Source: Albifimbria verrucaria (lineage: Eukaryota > Ascomycota > Sordariomycetes > Hypocreales > Stachybotryaceae). From it: 64,000 nt of DNA. The position numbers and the translations under genes are program-made. The stretch lies in assembly GCA_020081605.1 (NCBI GenBank), contig JAHREC010000049.1, forward strand, positions 124,001-188,000, given 5' to 3'. How positions within the stretch are numbered: the first letter of the stretch is position 1; every line of letters begins with the position of its first letter. Under the pieces are notes generated by a model, which saw only the letters and a program-made list of their open reading frames with translations, had not been told where the DNA came from and did no database searches. Of this stretch, positions 47,291-59,311 are shown in pieces.

Positions 47291-48431
47291 ATGACCGCCA
47301 AATTGCTCGAAGAAAATCCTCCTCCTTTTCCAAATGCCACCATGAACCCATCCATTGCCAATTTGCAAACAATCAAATTCGCACCATTACTCGACCGTGA
47401 TGAGACTGAGCTCAAGAGTCTTGTCCGTGCCTGTGAAGAGGACGGCTTCTTCTACCTCGATTTATCGGATCAAGGCGCGGGCAAGTTGTTCAATAATTTG
47501 GATGCGCTGTCGAAGCTGGTCAAGAAATGGATGAAACAGCCGCGTGAGAAGAAGTGTCAAACAGTTACGAGTAAGGAAGACTCCAAAGCACCCATTTTTC
47601 TTTTCCTTTTTCCCTTTTTTTTTTTTTTTTCCTCTTTTTTTTCTTTTTTCAATCAAAAGAGGGTTGTATAGCCAGCTAACCAGTCCACGCTCCAGCATCG
47701 CTATCGCACGGTTACAAGCCCACCGGCGTGCAATCCGGTGCTAACGATTCTTGTAAGGATGGCTTCGAAGTGCTTAAGGTCGGGCGACAGGAGCTGCTTG
47801 GTCGCTGGGCCCTACAAGATGTCGTGGACGAGAACCTGAAGCTCTTTGACGACTTCATGGCTATGTCTCACTTTATCCTCATGACCCTGTTGGAAAATCT
47901 GTCCGATGCGCTCGGGCTGAAACTCCCGGAAGAAAGGCTGGAGACATGGCACCAAGACCATCTGGCTTCCAAGTCGACGCTTTACTTCCTCAACTACCCA
48001 GAAGAAGTCAAAATTAAGGACAATGGGTCAGGCCAGAACATGCACACCGACATCGGCACTTTGACATTACTCTTTGCGCCGCAATGGGGGCTACAGGTTC
48101 CCGATAAGGTAACCAAAGAGTGGCAATGGGTACAACCGAGGCCAGGGTATGCCATTATTAATGTTGCCGACACACTTCGTTTTCTAACCGGAGGACGCTT
48201 CCGATCTGCCCTTCACCGAGTGTTCCCTATCGATGGGCAGGTTGGGGACCGCTTCTCCGTATCGTACTTTTGCGAGCTAACAACAACACCGAATTCAAGG
48301 CCAGTGATGGGTCAAATTCGAGTGCCAAAGATTGGTACTTTCGAAAGTACGACACGTATTCGAGACCCCACAAGGAGCAGAGGAAAGAGCCAGTTCTCAC
48401 TGGCGGGATGAGGGAAATGATTGGAATGTAG
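47291..48431 (+). CDS. 2-oxoglutarate/Fe(II)-dependent oxygenase (IPNS-like), copy B
   Basis: Two exons, 47291-47570 and 47696-48431; the 125 bp intron is unusual in holding long T runs (47596-47650). About 338 aa. N-domain motif ACEEDGFFYLDLSDQG; core NMHTDIGTLTLLFAPQ (metal His, Asp), GYAIINVADTLRFLTGGRF, SALHRVFPI (second His), then RFSVSYF. One frame change in TTTT at 48268-48271 fits a lost base; after it the protein continues LRANNNTEFKASDGSNSSAK and ends TGGMREMIGM. Spacing and motifs match copy A at 42-43 kb, so the two are probably paralogues from a duplication. Substrate unknown. Confidence 0.85.
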
Positions 48432-49551
48432 TTAGCAGTTAGAATAGCCATTTCTTAACTAGCAATCTTTACTACCATCAGGGTCAAGATTCTCTTCCAT
48501 TTTTCAAATCCAGCATCTGTAAGATACATCCGGTCTGAGGATATTACGAACCTCATCAGCACACGCCAGACGTGCAGTTACCCTAGAGACTTAAATATAT
48601 ATAGGAGATTACCTCAACTCAAGATCGGCTAAATAACCCGGAGAATAAAACCATTGTGAATACAACCATAGATGATTAGTAAGACCCCACTGTGTATTAT
48701 TCATTCCAACTTGGGATTAAGCATCTGACAGGACGATTGGGTGCTCGAACTGACGTGACGCTAAGGCTCTAGGGCGGATAAACCGAAGGGACCATAACGC
48801 GATCTAATATAGGCTAATATAAGGCTCACCCTCCAAAGAAGGAGAGATCGTGTGCTCCTCATGCATATATTTGCTTCCTTTTGTCCTTCTCTACAGCCGT
48901 TGCATGTTTCCACGTGGTGACTAGGCTCTCTTGAGGTAAGGTGCGCGCGTAAAGTTAGAACTGGCCGGCTATCGGCACACCTTGGTTACCACAATCCCTG
49001 GTCTCGCTACCAGCACAACCTTAGCGTACAAACTGAGCTACTTGTATACGAACTGGTTATCGTGATATGCGGCCAAAATGTCTATACGAGTGCCGAGTGA
49101 GCCTTAGGGTCCTTCTCTTTTCGGACTACAATACGCAGCTGTCCAAGGACCCTCTTATCAAGGGTCCCTGAAACTGTGGGCTCTGGTATTTCCCGTGGTC
49201 GCATATCACGGCCTACGATCTGTAGGCTAGGCTAAGACAGGCTATTCTACCCATTGCCGTTGCTTTGGCGAATGCAGCGTTCACCGCAAACGCTGCTTAA
49301 GACAAAAGTTCCCGAAAACAAAAGGTCCATGCAGCCCAACAAGAGCGGCCTCAGCACAAACGCGATAAGCCTTTATTATGGACTATCCCAAGGTAAAAAC
49401 AGGAAACGTATAACGAGGAGAATGCTGTTTACACGGAAAACAGGTTAGTGCCTGAACGATGTCGGCGCTGGGCGTTGATTTAAAGAGACTGTGACCTGGC
49501 GCGGGAACCGACCTGGAAGGCCTGTAGGCAGTAGACAATACACATCTCAAG
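48432..49551. other. intergenic, no gene seen
   Basis: No supported coding region. Upstream region of the secreted subtilase gene. Confidence 0.4.
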
Positions 49552-52500
49552 ATGCGTCTCATCCAGTGGGCCACAGCTTTGTTTGCGACCGGTGCCGCCG
49601 CCCAGGCATACTCTCGGACGGCAAGGGAAGTTAGCGCTCTCAGCGACAAGAATGCGACCGTAGTGCCCAATTCTTATATTCTCGAAGTTAAGAGTGTACG
49701 TCTGTCGAGCGGTCCATTATTGGATGAAACAGTTTCACATTAGGAAACACTCTTGCTTACACACCATGTAGAAATCGGATCTTAAGCGTCTCCAAGATCA
49801 TGTTAAGAAAATAGGTGGCAAAATCACAAGGACATTTGAGTCGGATCTCTTCACAGGCATCACAGTAGAGTCTAAGGACGATACTATTCACACGCTGCAA
49901 GATCTTGCCCCAGTTGTCAAGGCTTGGCCAAACACCATTATTAGGGTTCCTGAAGTCAAGCACTCCTCCAAGAAGATTGACCCTTCGAAACCATGGACTG
50001 TCCACAAGTACACTGGCGTTGATAAGGCTCACGCTGCTGGAATCAAGGGAAAGGGCGCGGTCGTTGCAATCGTCGATACCGGTACTGAGTACACTCATCC
50101 AGCTGTGAGCTCCCATTTATCCTAGCTTTTCATTCACAGTTCGGACCATAGCTGATACGTAAAAGCTTGGTGGTTGTTTCGGAAAGGGCTGCAAGGTCGC
50201 CGGTGGTTATGACTTCGTTGGTGATAAGGGTAAGACTGATTTTGTAAAGGATGAACGTGAACAAACCTGACAAGTGCACGTCAGGCTGGGATGTTATCCC
50301 CGATAAAGACCCCATGGATCACCAGGGACACGGAACCCATGTCGCCGGCATCCTTGCTGGCAAGACTGATAAGTAAGCTTGGCCTCCATCCAGCTTCACA
50401 GGCAGAGACACTGATGATTGCAAAACGTAGCTGGACAGGCGTTGCGCCAGATGCGACGATTCTCTCTTACAAGGTCTTCGGATCAGGTGTAGGTCGGGAG
50501 CTTTCAAGGCGGCGAAATAGCTTGACTAACGATTACAGGATGGCACTGATGAGAGTTTTCTGATGAATGCCTTCCTCACAGCATATCTGGATGGGGCGAG
50601 TCTCATTGCACTTAGAACCATTGCCAATTGAGCAGAAGACACTAATGCGAGACATAGGCCGATATCATCACCTCCAGCATTGGTGGACCCAGTGGATTCA
50701 CGGACAACGCTTGGGCTGAGCTTGCGTCACGGCTTGTCGACGCCGGTGTTTTCATTACTATTGCTGCAGGCAACGATGGCCTAACCGGTCCATTCTACGG
50801 CAGCAATGGAGCCCTTGGCCAGAAGGTCTTAGCTGTCGCTTCTGTGGAGGCCAAGGAACGACCTGCTCAGTCCTGGGACCTTGTGGTTGTCGAGAAGGGC
50901 AAGACTACGAGGACAAAGGTTGGCTACCTGGCAACTGTCCAGGCTTGGGATACTCAAGGCTGGCCCATCATCTCGCTTTCTCTTGATGACAACGCCAAGG
51001 CTGAAGGTTGCAAACCTTTCCCCGAGGATACCCCTGGTTTATCCAAGCAAATTCTTCTCATCCGCAATGGCGGATGTGACTGGCAAACGAAGCAAGCGAA
51101 CCTTGCTGCTGCCGGTGCTCAGTACGTCCTTGTGTACAACAATGACGACCCTATGCTCTATCCTACCATGTGGACCGACCTGCCATGGCTGGCCATGATC
51201 GAGAAAAAGACAGGCGAGGCAATCATACAGACTCTCAAGGCTGGCAGCAAGGTCTATGCCGACTTTACCAAATACTCGACGATTTCAGATATGGTCGGCG
51301 TCCAGAACTCTGCCGGTGGGCTTCCCAATTACTTCACAAGCTGGGGTCCCGCCTTTGACATGACTATCAAGCCCGATATTGCAGCTCCGGGAGGCAGCAT
51401 TTTTAGCACGTGGATCGACAACTCATGGGCAGTCCTTGACGGTACCTCTATGGCTACACCTTATGTTGCAGGTGTGGCTGCCCTCTGGGTTAGCAAGTAC
51501 GGTGGACGCAACAAGCACGGAGTTGAGTGGGCGAAGCAGCTTGCTGATAATATCGTGTCCAGCGGCGCAGCTGTGCCATGGAATATCGATATCAACCTCA
51601 AGGTGAACAAGACTGACTACTATGCATCTGTTGCCCAAGTCGGAGCCGGTCAGGTCGATGCTTGGAAAGTCTTGTCCTATAACACGAAGTTGTCCTTTGA
51701 CAAGTTCAACCTCAACGACACCGCCCATTTCAGAAAGACACACAAGATCCAGATCCAGAATACAGGCAAGAAGGAGGTCTCCTACAAGTTTAGTGTCCAG
51801 CCAGCCGGTGGATTCTTTGCTCGTGCTGGTGGGCCCTCCAGTGTGCACTTGACGGACCTCTTTACTTTGGAGCCTATGACAATCATTCCTGACGTCAAAT
51901 TGCCCTCTGGGACGTTCAAGGTGAAGCCTGGACAGAGCAAGACGGCGCAGTAAGGATTTTAACCCTCAAAGCTCTGATCCGAAACTTGACTAACCCGGAT
52001 TCCTAGATTTGACTTCAAAGCCCCTGGAGGCTTAGACCAGTCGCAGCTCCCTATATACAGCGGCAAGATTCTCATCACTAGTTCCGAAGGAGAGGAAGTT
52101 TCCGTACCATACCTGGGTAAGATGAGCAAGTGATGGTATATCTAAATGCATGCTGACTCCCGGATAGGCGGAGCGTTTGACTTGAAGAACGAGATGAAGA
52201 ACAACGCACTCTTCAGCGGCTCATACCCAGAGTGTATTGCTGGTATTAACCAGGACGACGTTTCCTACAGTCACAGGTACGGACTCCGTTATCGCGATAG
52301 GGAGCCCTCGCAATCTAACATGGATGCCTAGCTTTACTTTCAACACTACGATTGTCTACTCCTGGGATCCAAGCGCCTACGATGCGCTGAACTTCCCTAA
52401 GATAACGATGAAGAACACATTTGGTAGCACGGAAGTTCGTTGGGATGTATGTACTCTACGCCATCCTTCAATTAGGGCACAAGCTGACTCGTTTACCACA

Positions 52501-52930
52501 AGCTTTTCAAAGCTGGATGGAAAGAGAAACAATGGTCTTATCCTCCCGTTGAGGGCAAGAACGGCTACTTGTCTTCGTTGACTTACCACAAAGACTCAGG
52601 ACCAGCCTTTGCTACTATTAGCCCCAACTCCTCACCGGAGGATGTCAGCTCATTCCCCGTTTATGACACCACTCGCATTGGTTGGGACTTCGGGCCAGGC
52701 GCCTCCTACTACTTCTGGTGGACAGGAGTCCTTGCAAACGGGTCGTTCATCGCTCCAGGCAACTACACGTAAGTGACGTGATGCATACTTGGTCTTTGGA
52801 GTTTGAGCTAACATTGTCGAAAATCAGCTGGAGATTCGCAGCGCTTCTCCCATTCGGCGATCCCAAGAAGTCAGAGGACTGGGCAGTTTACAAGTTTCAT
52901 GATTTCAATGTCCCCTACCTAGCCATCTAG
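49552..52930 (+). CDS. secreted subtilisin-like protease with PA domain (S8A, minor extracellular type)
   Basis: Twelve exons: 49552-49695, 49772-50104, 50166-50229, 50285-50372, 50431-50488, 50539-50595, 50658-51949, 52007-52116, 52168-52276, 52332-52446, 52503-52768, 52828-52930, about 910 aa with no frame defect. Signal peptide MRLIQWATALFATGAAAQA, then an inhibitor-like propeptide (SYILEVKS, KRLQDHVKKIGGKITRTF). Catalytic triad: Asp in VAIVDTGTEYTHPA, His in HQGHGTHVAGILAG, Ser in DGTSMATPYVAGVAAL; oxyanion Asn in ITIAAGNDG. A protease-associated insert (ILLIRNGGCDWQTKQANLAA) sits between His and Ser, and a C-terminal beta-rich Fn3-like region follows. This architecture matches fungal minor extracellular proteases used in nutrition and, in insect pathogens, cuticle breakdown. 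A second member lies at the right edge of the window. Confidence 0.9.
50596..50657 (+). other. GC-AG intron in the subtilase gene
   Basis: Joining AYLDG to ADIITSSIGG in phase needs a donor GCGAGT rather than GTxxxx. The 62 bp intron ends CATAG. No in-phase GT donor is present at this boundary. Confidence 0.6.
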
Positions 52931-53828
52931 GGCCTTTTAAAGTCTCACCTAGCATGAGAATTATATTATAAACCACCTGAATTTATAACATAATAAAGGA
53001 TAGTAGTATTATATGCTGAAAATGGATTATGCCTAGTGTTGTTAGCAGGTAGGTTTATTTTCTGCTTGAATAACGTTAAGTGTATGAGTAAAGATGTTCT
53101 TGTCCTACTGAGAACATTGAGATCTAGTTTGTATACTCATCCTTCTGAAGAACCCCTTTGGCCTTAGCTTAACCTGATCTCGTTGCATGATGCCATATTT
53201 TAATATCCAAGGCCAAGGCTTATAGCGTAGAACCAAGGATTATCTTGATAGGTAAGTCGATAATACATAGATAATTTTGTACTGTATATAACAGCACCGA
53301 TTGATATAAGTTGTAGCATGATATACCTAAAGGATTTGACCTGGCCTTATTTTCCTAAGAAGGGTAATCTGTCTTTCTGTCTTGAGGGGTAGATGGCTGT
53401 GTCTGTGAACGCAGGTTGGTGTATAATTATGAAAAAAAAAAAAAAAAAAGTATATTGTCCTCCCACAAGTTTAGATTGTTGATATAGGAAAACTACCTAG
53501 GTAGGAGAAATACAGGAGACATTGTGACCCTACCTACCTATTTAAAACCGCATGCAGCTCCAAACATGGTCGCTTTGTGCTGGCATTAATTCGTTAGCGG
53601 CAGGCCTTGGTGGAGATGGCCAGAAACGGACCTTAAGATTGCCCTGATTCGTTTCTGCTGCCCGTCACCGCCCAAAGCCATTCCACGTCAGATTTGAGCA
53701 CCTCGGTAACGAGTCTGACGACTCCACTGAGGAAACCAACCAGCAACGAACAACACCCTGTGTGGTACAACTTGGAAGTGAGCAGCAAACACCGCCACGG
53801 CCCTTCAAGCACCGGGACTTTCGGAATC
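52931..53828. other. intergenic with A18 tract
   Basis: 3' flank of the subtilase and 5' flank of the ceramidase. An uninterrupted run of 18 A lies at 53432-53449. No gene seen. Confidence 0.5.
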
Positions 53829-55109
53829 ATGGCCGAGCCATTCTGGGGTCGCCAGACCTCATATCTCAAGTACGTGTTTCCCGAGTTACAATTTAATTAG
53901 TCAGAAATGTTAATGCTCTCTCTCTCACCAGCTTTTGTGAAGAGGTACACTTTCATCCGTCGCATCCGTTGGTGAATCGAAGCCATGTTGACGCAATATA
54001 ACGCAAAATCAGGATTATGTCGTGACCAGGTACATTGCCGAGTTCATCAACACTCTAAGCAGCCTTACGTTTGGTTTGTGACTTTTATATGATGTATCCC
54101 AATGGCATTCGAATCTGGTTCTCTAACCTGGACAAAGTCGCGTACGGCATCTACGGTTTGCTCGGCAATCCAAGGTCCATCAATGGCTCGCGCCTCATAT
54201 CATACTGTGGGCTGATTGGAGTCGGTGTTTGCTCTGCTGCATACCATATGACCTTGAAATACCACACCCAGATGTGTATGTTCTTCCACAGCTCGTTCAC
54301 TTCACGCACCGCCATTGACCCTTGATATGGACCAGCCGATGAATTATCGATGCACCTGCTTACAACGCCTCTTATCTACCGCCTTCTGACCTTCAAGGCT
54401 AGCCCACAGCGTACTCAGCTTATCGCCATCCTTCTTTCCACATTATTTACAGTCGTCATGGTAACTCACATGGTCATGGACGAATTCCTTCTCCACGCCT
54501 CCAGTTTTGGCCTCGGCGTCTATGTCATTGTGCATCGTATCACGAAACTTATTCCCGAGCAAGTCCCCGATCCCAAGGTCAGAAGAAATATTCATAATAT
54601 CGCCAACATCGGGCTAGGTAAGTTGCTGTCCTCTACGCACCCATCTCCGCCATGCAGCTAAACCTTGTCATGTTTAGCATCCTTCATCTTTGGCTATGTT
54701 GTGTGGTTGATAGACGATTGGGCGTGCCACCACTTAACCAGCTTGAGGCAACTGACTGGCGTGCCTGTGGCGTTTCTCCTGGAATTACATGGCTGGTATG
54801 CTTCCCCGTGCTTGGCCCATGGTGGCCCTTCATAATGATACCCTTACCTGACGAGAGATTAGGTGGCATGTATTCACAGCCATTGGTGGCTACATCGCCG
54901 TTGCTGTGGTCGATCTCATCCTCTCTGATGCAGTGGTTGAAGATCCAACAAGCCGCCTAGCCTGGCCCGTGCCCTTGGCGTCAAGGCTCGTGGCTGGCTT
55001 CAAGGAGAAGCAAAGCCGGAGAAGCAGCAGTAAATCAATGCATACCAATCGGTGCTTGGAATGGAAAGAGTGTCTTGTGATGCGTCTGCACTGTTCAGAC
55101 TCGTTGTAG
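53829..55109 (+). CDS. alkaline ceramidase (ACER/YPC1-like)
   Basis: Seven exons, 53829-53869, 53932-53944, 54013-54073, 54138-54275, 54336-54617, 54678-54795 and 54863-55109: exactly 299 codons plus stop, all in phase. Exon 2 is a 13-nt microexon. Family blocks are visible in order: MAEPFWGRQTSYLN, NFCEEDYVVTRYIAEFINTL, GVCSAAYHMTLKYHTQMSDE, then LSMHLLTTPLIYRL, VTHMVMDEFLLH and HVFTAIGGYIAV, giving the conserved H/D/E/S residues of the CREST/ceramidase superfamily and seven hydrophobic segments. The enzyme hydrolyses ceramide to sphingoid base and fatty acid in ER/Golgi membranes. The basic C-terminal tail (KEKQSRRSSSKS) is cytosolic by analogy. Confidence 0.9.
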
Positions 55110-55707
55110 TGGCATGGATAACGAGCTTGTATCAATATTTGGGTTGACTAAACTGTCTTCGCGCATATATGGGAGATGGGCAATAGACATAGACGAGGGG
55201 CAATCAAAAATGAAGTGAAGCAGGCAACTTTCAACATGACAAATGCAGGACTGCCGGCATATTCGGTGTTTGAGGAGGGTGTGTGGGTCGCCAGCTCTTT
55301 GGCACATATACTATACAAAGGGGCTCATGCTTGAATCGGAACTAGAATCTCTCCGCTGTATCTCAGCAAGTTTGGTAAATTGTGGGTTTGTGGAGCTGCG
55401 GAGTTTGAGGGCCACGCACTTGTCTTTGTTATCCAGTCCCGGACTTCTGGGGCGACGGTGTTAGACCAAGTGGAGCGAGGTATCATGAGAATACATAATT
55501 CCCCGACTCGGGATTCACGGAAATTTTCCTCTATTGTTTTAGGGGATAATCTCGAATCGTAACAGGTAGGTCTAGCGATCAAATCGCGCTTTGTTAAATA
55601 TGGCTTCCTCCCCATTATGCTGCGTTTGCAATATACGCCATATCGTCAGGCACTCATCACGAATCCTTATCACACCGTCACCAGCGACTAGAAACTCACA
55701 AGCAACC
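55110..55707. other. intergenic, no gene seen
   Basis: 3' flank of the ceramidase and promoter side of the flavin oxidoreductase. Short frames only. Confidence 0.4.
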
Positions 55708-57046
55708 ATGGCACCGGATAGATACGTATCGTCAACCACGGACGCAACGCCGTTGGGAAGACCATTGGAGTTTCCTTTTCCAAGAGGGTCGCACCCAATC
55801 GCTTCCTGAAGGGAGCCATGTCGGAGCGATTGTGCTTGTGGGATGCAAAGGACCCTTCCAAGCGAGGCATTCCCGGACCTGAGCTTGCAACGCTGTACCG
55901 CCATTGGGGCGAGGGCGGCTGGGGCCAAATTCTTACCGGAAACATCATGATTGATCCGTACAACGTTGAGGCCGCTGGAAACTACGTCATCAACAAGGAG
56001 GACCCTTACAGTGGCCCTAGATTTGAAGGCTTCCAGAAGATAGCTGAAGGTGCCAAAGTCAAAGGTGGCTTGATTGTTGGTCAGGTATCCCACGCCGGCC
56101 GCCAAGTGGATTCTAAAAATCAGCCCAACCCCATCAGTGCCAGCGACGTCCAGCTAGTGGCACCTCTCATGGGCGCCACCTACGGAGTGCCCCGACCAGC
56201 CACCGAGGAGGACATCAAGAACATCATCGAAGGATTTGCCCACGCCGCCGAGTACCTTGAGAAGGCAGGTTTCGACGGCATTCAACTCCACGGAGCCCAC
56301 GGCTACCTGCTAGCACAATTCCTTAGTGAGACAACAAACAAGCGAACCGATAAGTATGGTGGAAGCCTGGAGAACCGAATGCGCCTAATTCTCGAGATTG
56401 CGGCTGAGATCAAGAAGCGGGTCAGCAAGAGCTTCGTTCTCGGAATCAAGGTTAACTCAGTCGAGTTCCAAGAAAAGGGTTTCCAACCTGAAGAAGCGAC
56501 CACCCTGTGCAAGGCGCTCGAGGACGCAGAATTCGACTACGTTGAGCTGAGCGGTGGTACTTATGAGAAACCCGGCTTCCAATATGTTCGAGAGAGCACC
56601 CGAAAGCGCGAGAATTTCTTCATCGAGTTTGCCGAGCAAATCGTGAAGCCTCTCAAAACCATCAAGGTGTACACTACAGGTGGCTTTAAGACTGTTGGTG
56701 GCGCTGTGGATGCGCTCAAGACCGTGGACGGAGTTGGTATTGGCAAGGCCGCCTGCCAAGAACCAAGACTCCTAACGATGTCCTTAACGGCAAGATCACT
56801 GGATTTATCAAGCCCGCTTACGATGACAACAACGTTGGAGTAGGATTGTTTACTGCTGCTGCTCAAATCCGACAGATTGCTCATGACCTCGAGCCTGTCG
56901 ACCTTTCGGACCCGAAGAAGTTGGAGGGAGTGATGGCTGATATCCAGGCGCAAATGGCCAAGAAGGCGGAAGATATCACTGGCACTATCTATCAGCCAAC
57001 AACAGTATCGGCTCCATCTGTGCCCTATGGAACTACAGAGGCTTAA
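55708..57046 (+). CDS. NADH:flavin oxidoreductase / Old Yellow Enzyme family
   Basis: A single exon of about 446 codons starting MAPDRYVSSTTDATPLGRPL. Two frame changes, in TTTT at 55776-55779 and CC at 56771-56772, each fit a lost base; after the first, KRVAPNRFLKGAMSERL follows, the conserved entry of OYE-like proteins. Barrel motifs: GWGQILTGNIMID, GLIVGQVSHAGRQ, FAHAAEYLEKAGFDGIQLHG with the FMN/substrate His pair HGAHGYLLAQF, then SETTNKRTDKYGGSLENRMR and TTGGF. After the second, KITGFIKPAYDDNN. FMN-dependent reductases of activated C=C bonds or related substrates; the physiological substrate is unknown. An in-frame upstream Met at 55600 would add an unlike N-terminus, so 55708 is preferred. 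Confidence 0.85.
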
Positions 57047-58525
57047 GAGAGACAACCTTTCGACTGATTTAATAACCATATCGAGCAAGAATACCCCGAC
57101 TAGCTATCCTAAGAAAAATCAGTTTCATAATACTTCCTTACAAATTGGCTACTGATGAATCACTTGTACCCATGTTATCTAGCTTCACCGCAACAAGGCT
57201 ACTTCCCCAATGTGAAATAATCCCATATTGCGTAGGTAAAATATTCCCAAATATACGCTTCTTGGGGGTTTTGAACAGCTAAGGCCTCAACAGGAAACAA
57301 GGCAACTTTAACGAATCCTCTATAAGCAACATACATTATAACTATGTATAAATAGAGAGAATTCTCCGTGCTTTGCTCAGTACTGTAGGGCAAATTCTGA
57401 ATTAGGCAGTATTACTAGTTTCTCACCCATTTTAACTGGATCAGACCCGTATTCGATACTTCATTGCACTCTTTATATATCCAAGGAGACAGCCTATTGA
57501 GCAGGGCATATAAGCCCGCAAGACTCCATCATCAGCACTGGGTTACTACCAGTAATATAGCCCTTTTTCTTACTGGGGAGTGATATATCATGCCGGCAAT
57601 CGAGTATAACATTTGGAAATGGGTTCTTTGAGCATGGAGAGCTCGGCCCGGCAATGGGCTGATTTGCCTGTCAGAATCTGAGGCGCTGGCCTCGTATTTA
57701 CCCAGATTTATCTCATATGCAATGCCAGAGTAAAGAACTTGAGAAATGCATCTGGGATAGAATTGTAATAAGTCCCTTACTATAACAGCGACATTGTTCA
57801 CTTCTAAAACTTAACGGTCTCTGGGCATCACCTTTTAATATTCTTCATTCATTAGTTGTTAATCAGTCGAGTATTCGTGCTAATCTCTAGTCCCTGAGCC
57901 TCTTTCATTTTATATCCTCTGCAAACCTGGAAGTGCAGGATGTATAAGACAGAATATATATAATTATAGGAGTGCATATTAAAAGACTGCTTCAAAATCT
58001 CATATATGAACATCAGACACATGTAGGCTAGGATTAGTTAATTCTGCTGGGAAATAATTCAAGATATACATTCGCAAAAAAACCCTTGCTTCCGTCTAGG
58101 TTCTAGAATATTACATACAAAATACCGTACCGAGGCAAGGGATTGTAACCCAGTTTTCTCGCCGCCCTCGCCGCTGCCAATTCAACCCTACATACTTTCC
58201 AAAGATCTATCTTTGCCGCATTTACCGTAACGCAAACAAGGTCTTAGATCGAAAACATCTGGAAATGTTGTTTACAGCATTTACGCAACCTTGAACAGGT
58301 CATTGAACCACAGGCTCTCGAACACATTTCCACGATAAGCAACCAGAAAAATTGGAACTTGGGCATCAGGAGAACTAGAACTAGCTACGCCGAGATCCTA
58401 TGATGCAGCTAACAACTAACTCCGTGATGTGGAGCTACAAACAATTCCACTGTAGAATTAATTTCTCTGCTACGTTGGCCTAGCTCTCGCGAGGACAACG
58501 AGAGTGAGATATTCCGTTGACAGAG
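57047..58525. other. 1.5 kb intergenic, no gene seen
   Basis: AT-rich, with short frames only. Confidence 0.4.
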
Positions 58526-58531
58526 TATAAA
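58526..58531 (+). promoter_or_regulatory. TATA box candidate
   Basis: TATAAA 138 bp upstream of the secreted-protein start codon, a usual distance for a strongly expressed fungal gene with a short leader. Confidence 0.4.
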
Positions 58532-58663
58532 GTACAGAAGATTTCCCACCTTCTGCAGTGAGAAAGTCCAGCATCACTCACATTGGCTCAAGTCTTTCCG
58601 TCACGAGTGATCTAAATTATCAGTTACTCTCTATACTCTCATTACTTGAGTTCTCTCTTCACC

Positions 58664-59311
58664 ATGACCACCCTCAAGCAATTCATCATCGCCCTGGCTA
58701 CCGCGGTGGTCAGTGTTCGTGCTGGCCCGCTTTCCGTTGATTCCACTGCAATAGCCATCGTTAGTGCTCCAGCGTCTGCTGCGACGGAGATTTCAAAGCC
58801 TCTTGAGGGAAAGGAGCTTGAGGACTTGTTGGCCAATGGGCCATATATCCCCGAGGGCGCTATCGATGTCACGAATACGACGTTGGCCTTGGAGTTGATC
58901 AAGTTTATAGACGCTCATCCTGGTACCAATGGCTTGGTTAAGAAGAGCGGCGCCTGCGGCCAGGGCGATTGCCCTGATTTTCACGCTGCTTTCGACTTTT
59001 ATTCGCAGCACTATTTGCAAGTCATTGAGGGCAAACCAATAATATATTGGGCGTACTGGGGACGCTGGAATAACTGTGGCCAGTGTGGAAGGACGATTAC
59101 CAGTAAGGATGGATGTTTCAACTTCACTTCGTGTGGCCGCAAGCAAAGCATCTGCGTCGACAGCAGCAAGGCTAGGGCCCACCGTGTCTGGCATGACGTT
59201 GGCCACAAAACATGCTACAAGGCCGCTCGGGCAGATTACGGTAACTGTGGTGTCGGCCAGACGAACTCCATAATCTGGTACCCGTCTGGAGAGACCGAGT
59301 GCACTTGGTAG
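58664..59311 (+). CDS. secreted cysteine-rich protein, 215 aa
   Basis: Single intact exon. Signal peptide MTTLKQFIIALATAVVSVRA, then a Ser/Ala-rich pro-like region to about residue 90, then a Cys-rich domain from SGACGQGDCPDFHAAFDFYS to the end. It holds twelve cysteines, aromatic-rich stretches (IIYWAYWGRWNNCGQCGRT) and ends ETECTW. The last 120 residues look like one compact disulfide-bonded fold. I do not recognise the family; a secreted effector or toxin-like role is possible but not shown. The frame extends to 58646 without a Met, so 58664 is the start. A TATA box lies 138 bp upstream. Confidence 0.7.
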   Translation: MTTLKQFIIALATAVVSVRAGPLSVDSTAIAIVSAPASAATEISKPLEGKELEDLLANGPYIPEGAIDVTNTTLALELIKFIDAHPGTNGLVKKSGACGQGDCPDFHAAFDFYSQHYLQVIEGKPIIYWAYWGRWNNCGQCGRTITSKDGCFNFTSCGRKQSICVDSSKARAHRVWHDVGHKTCYKAARADYGNCGVGQTNSIIWYPSGETECTW

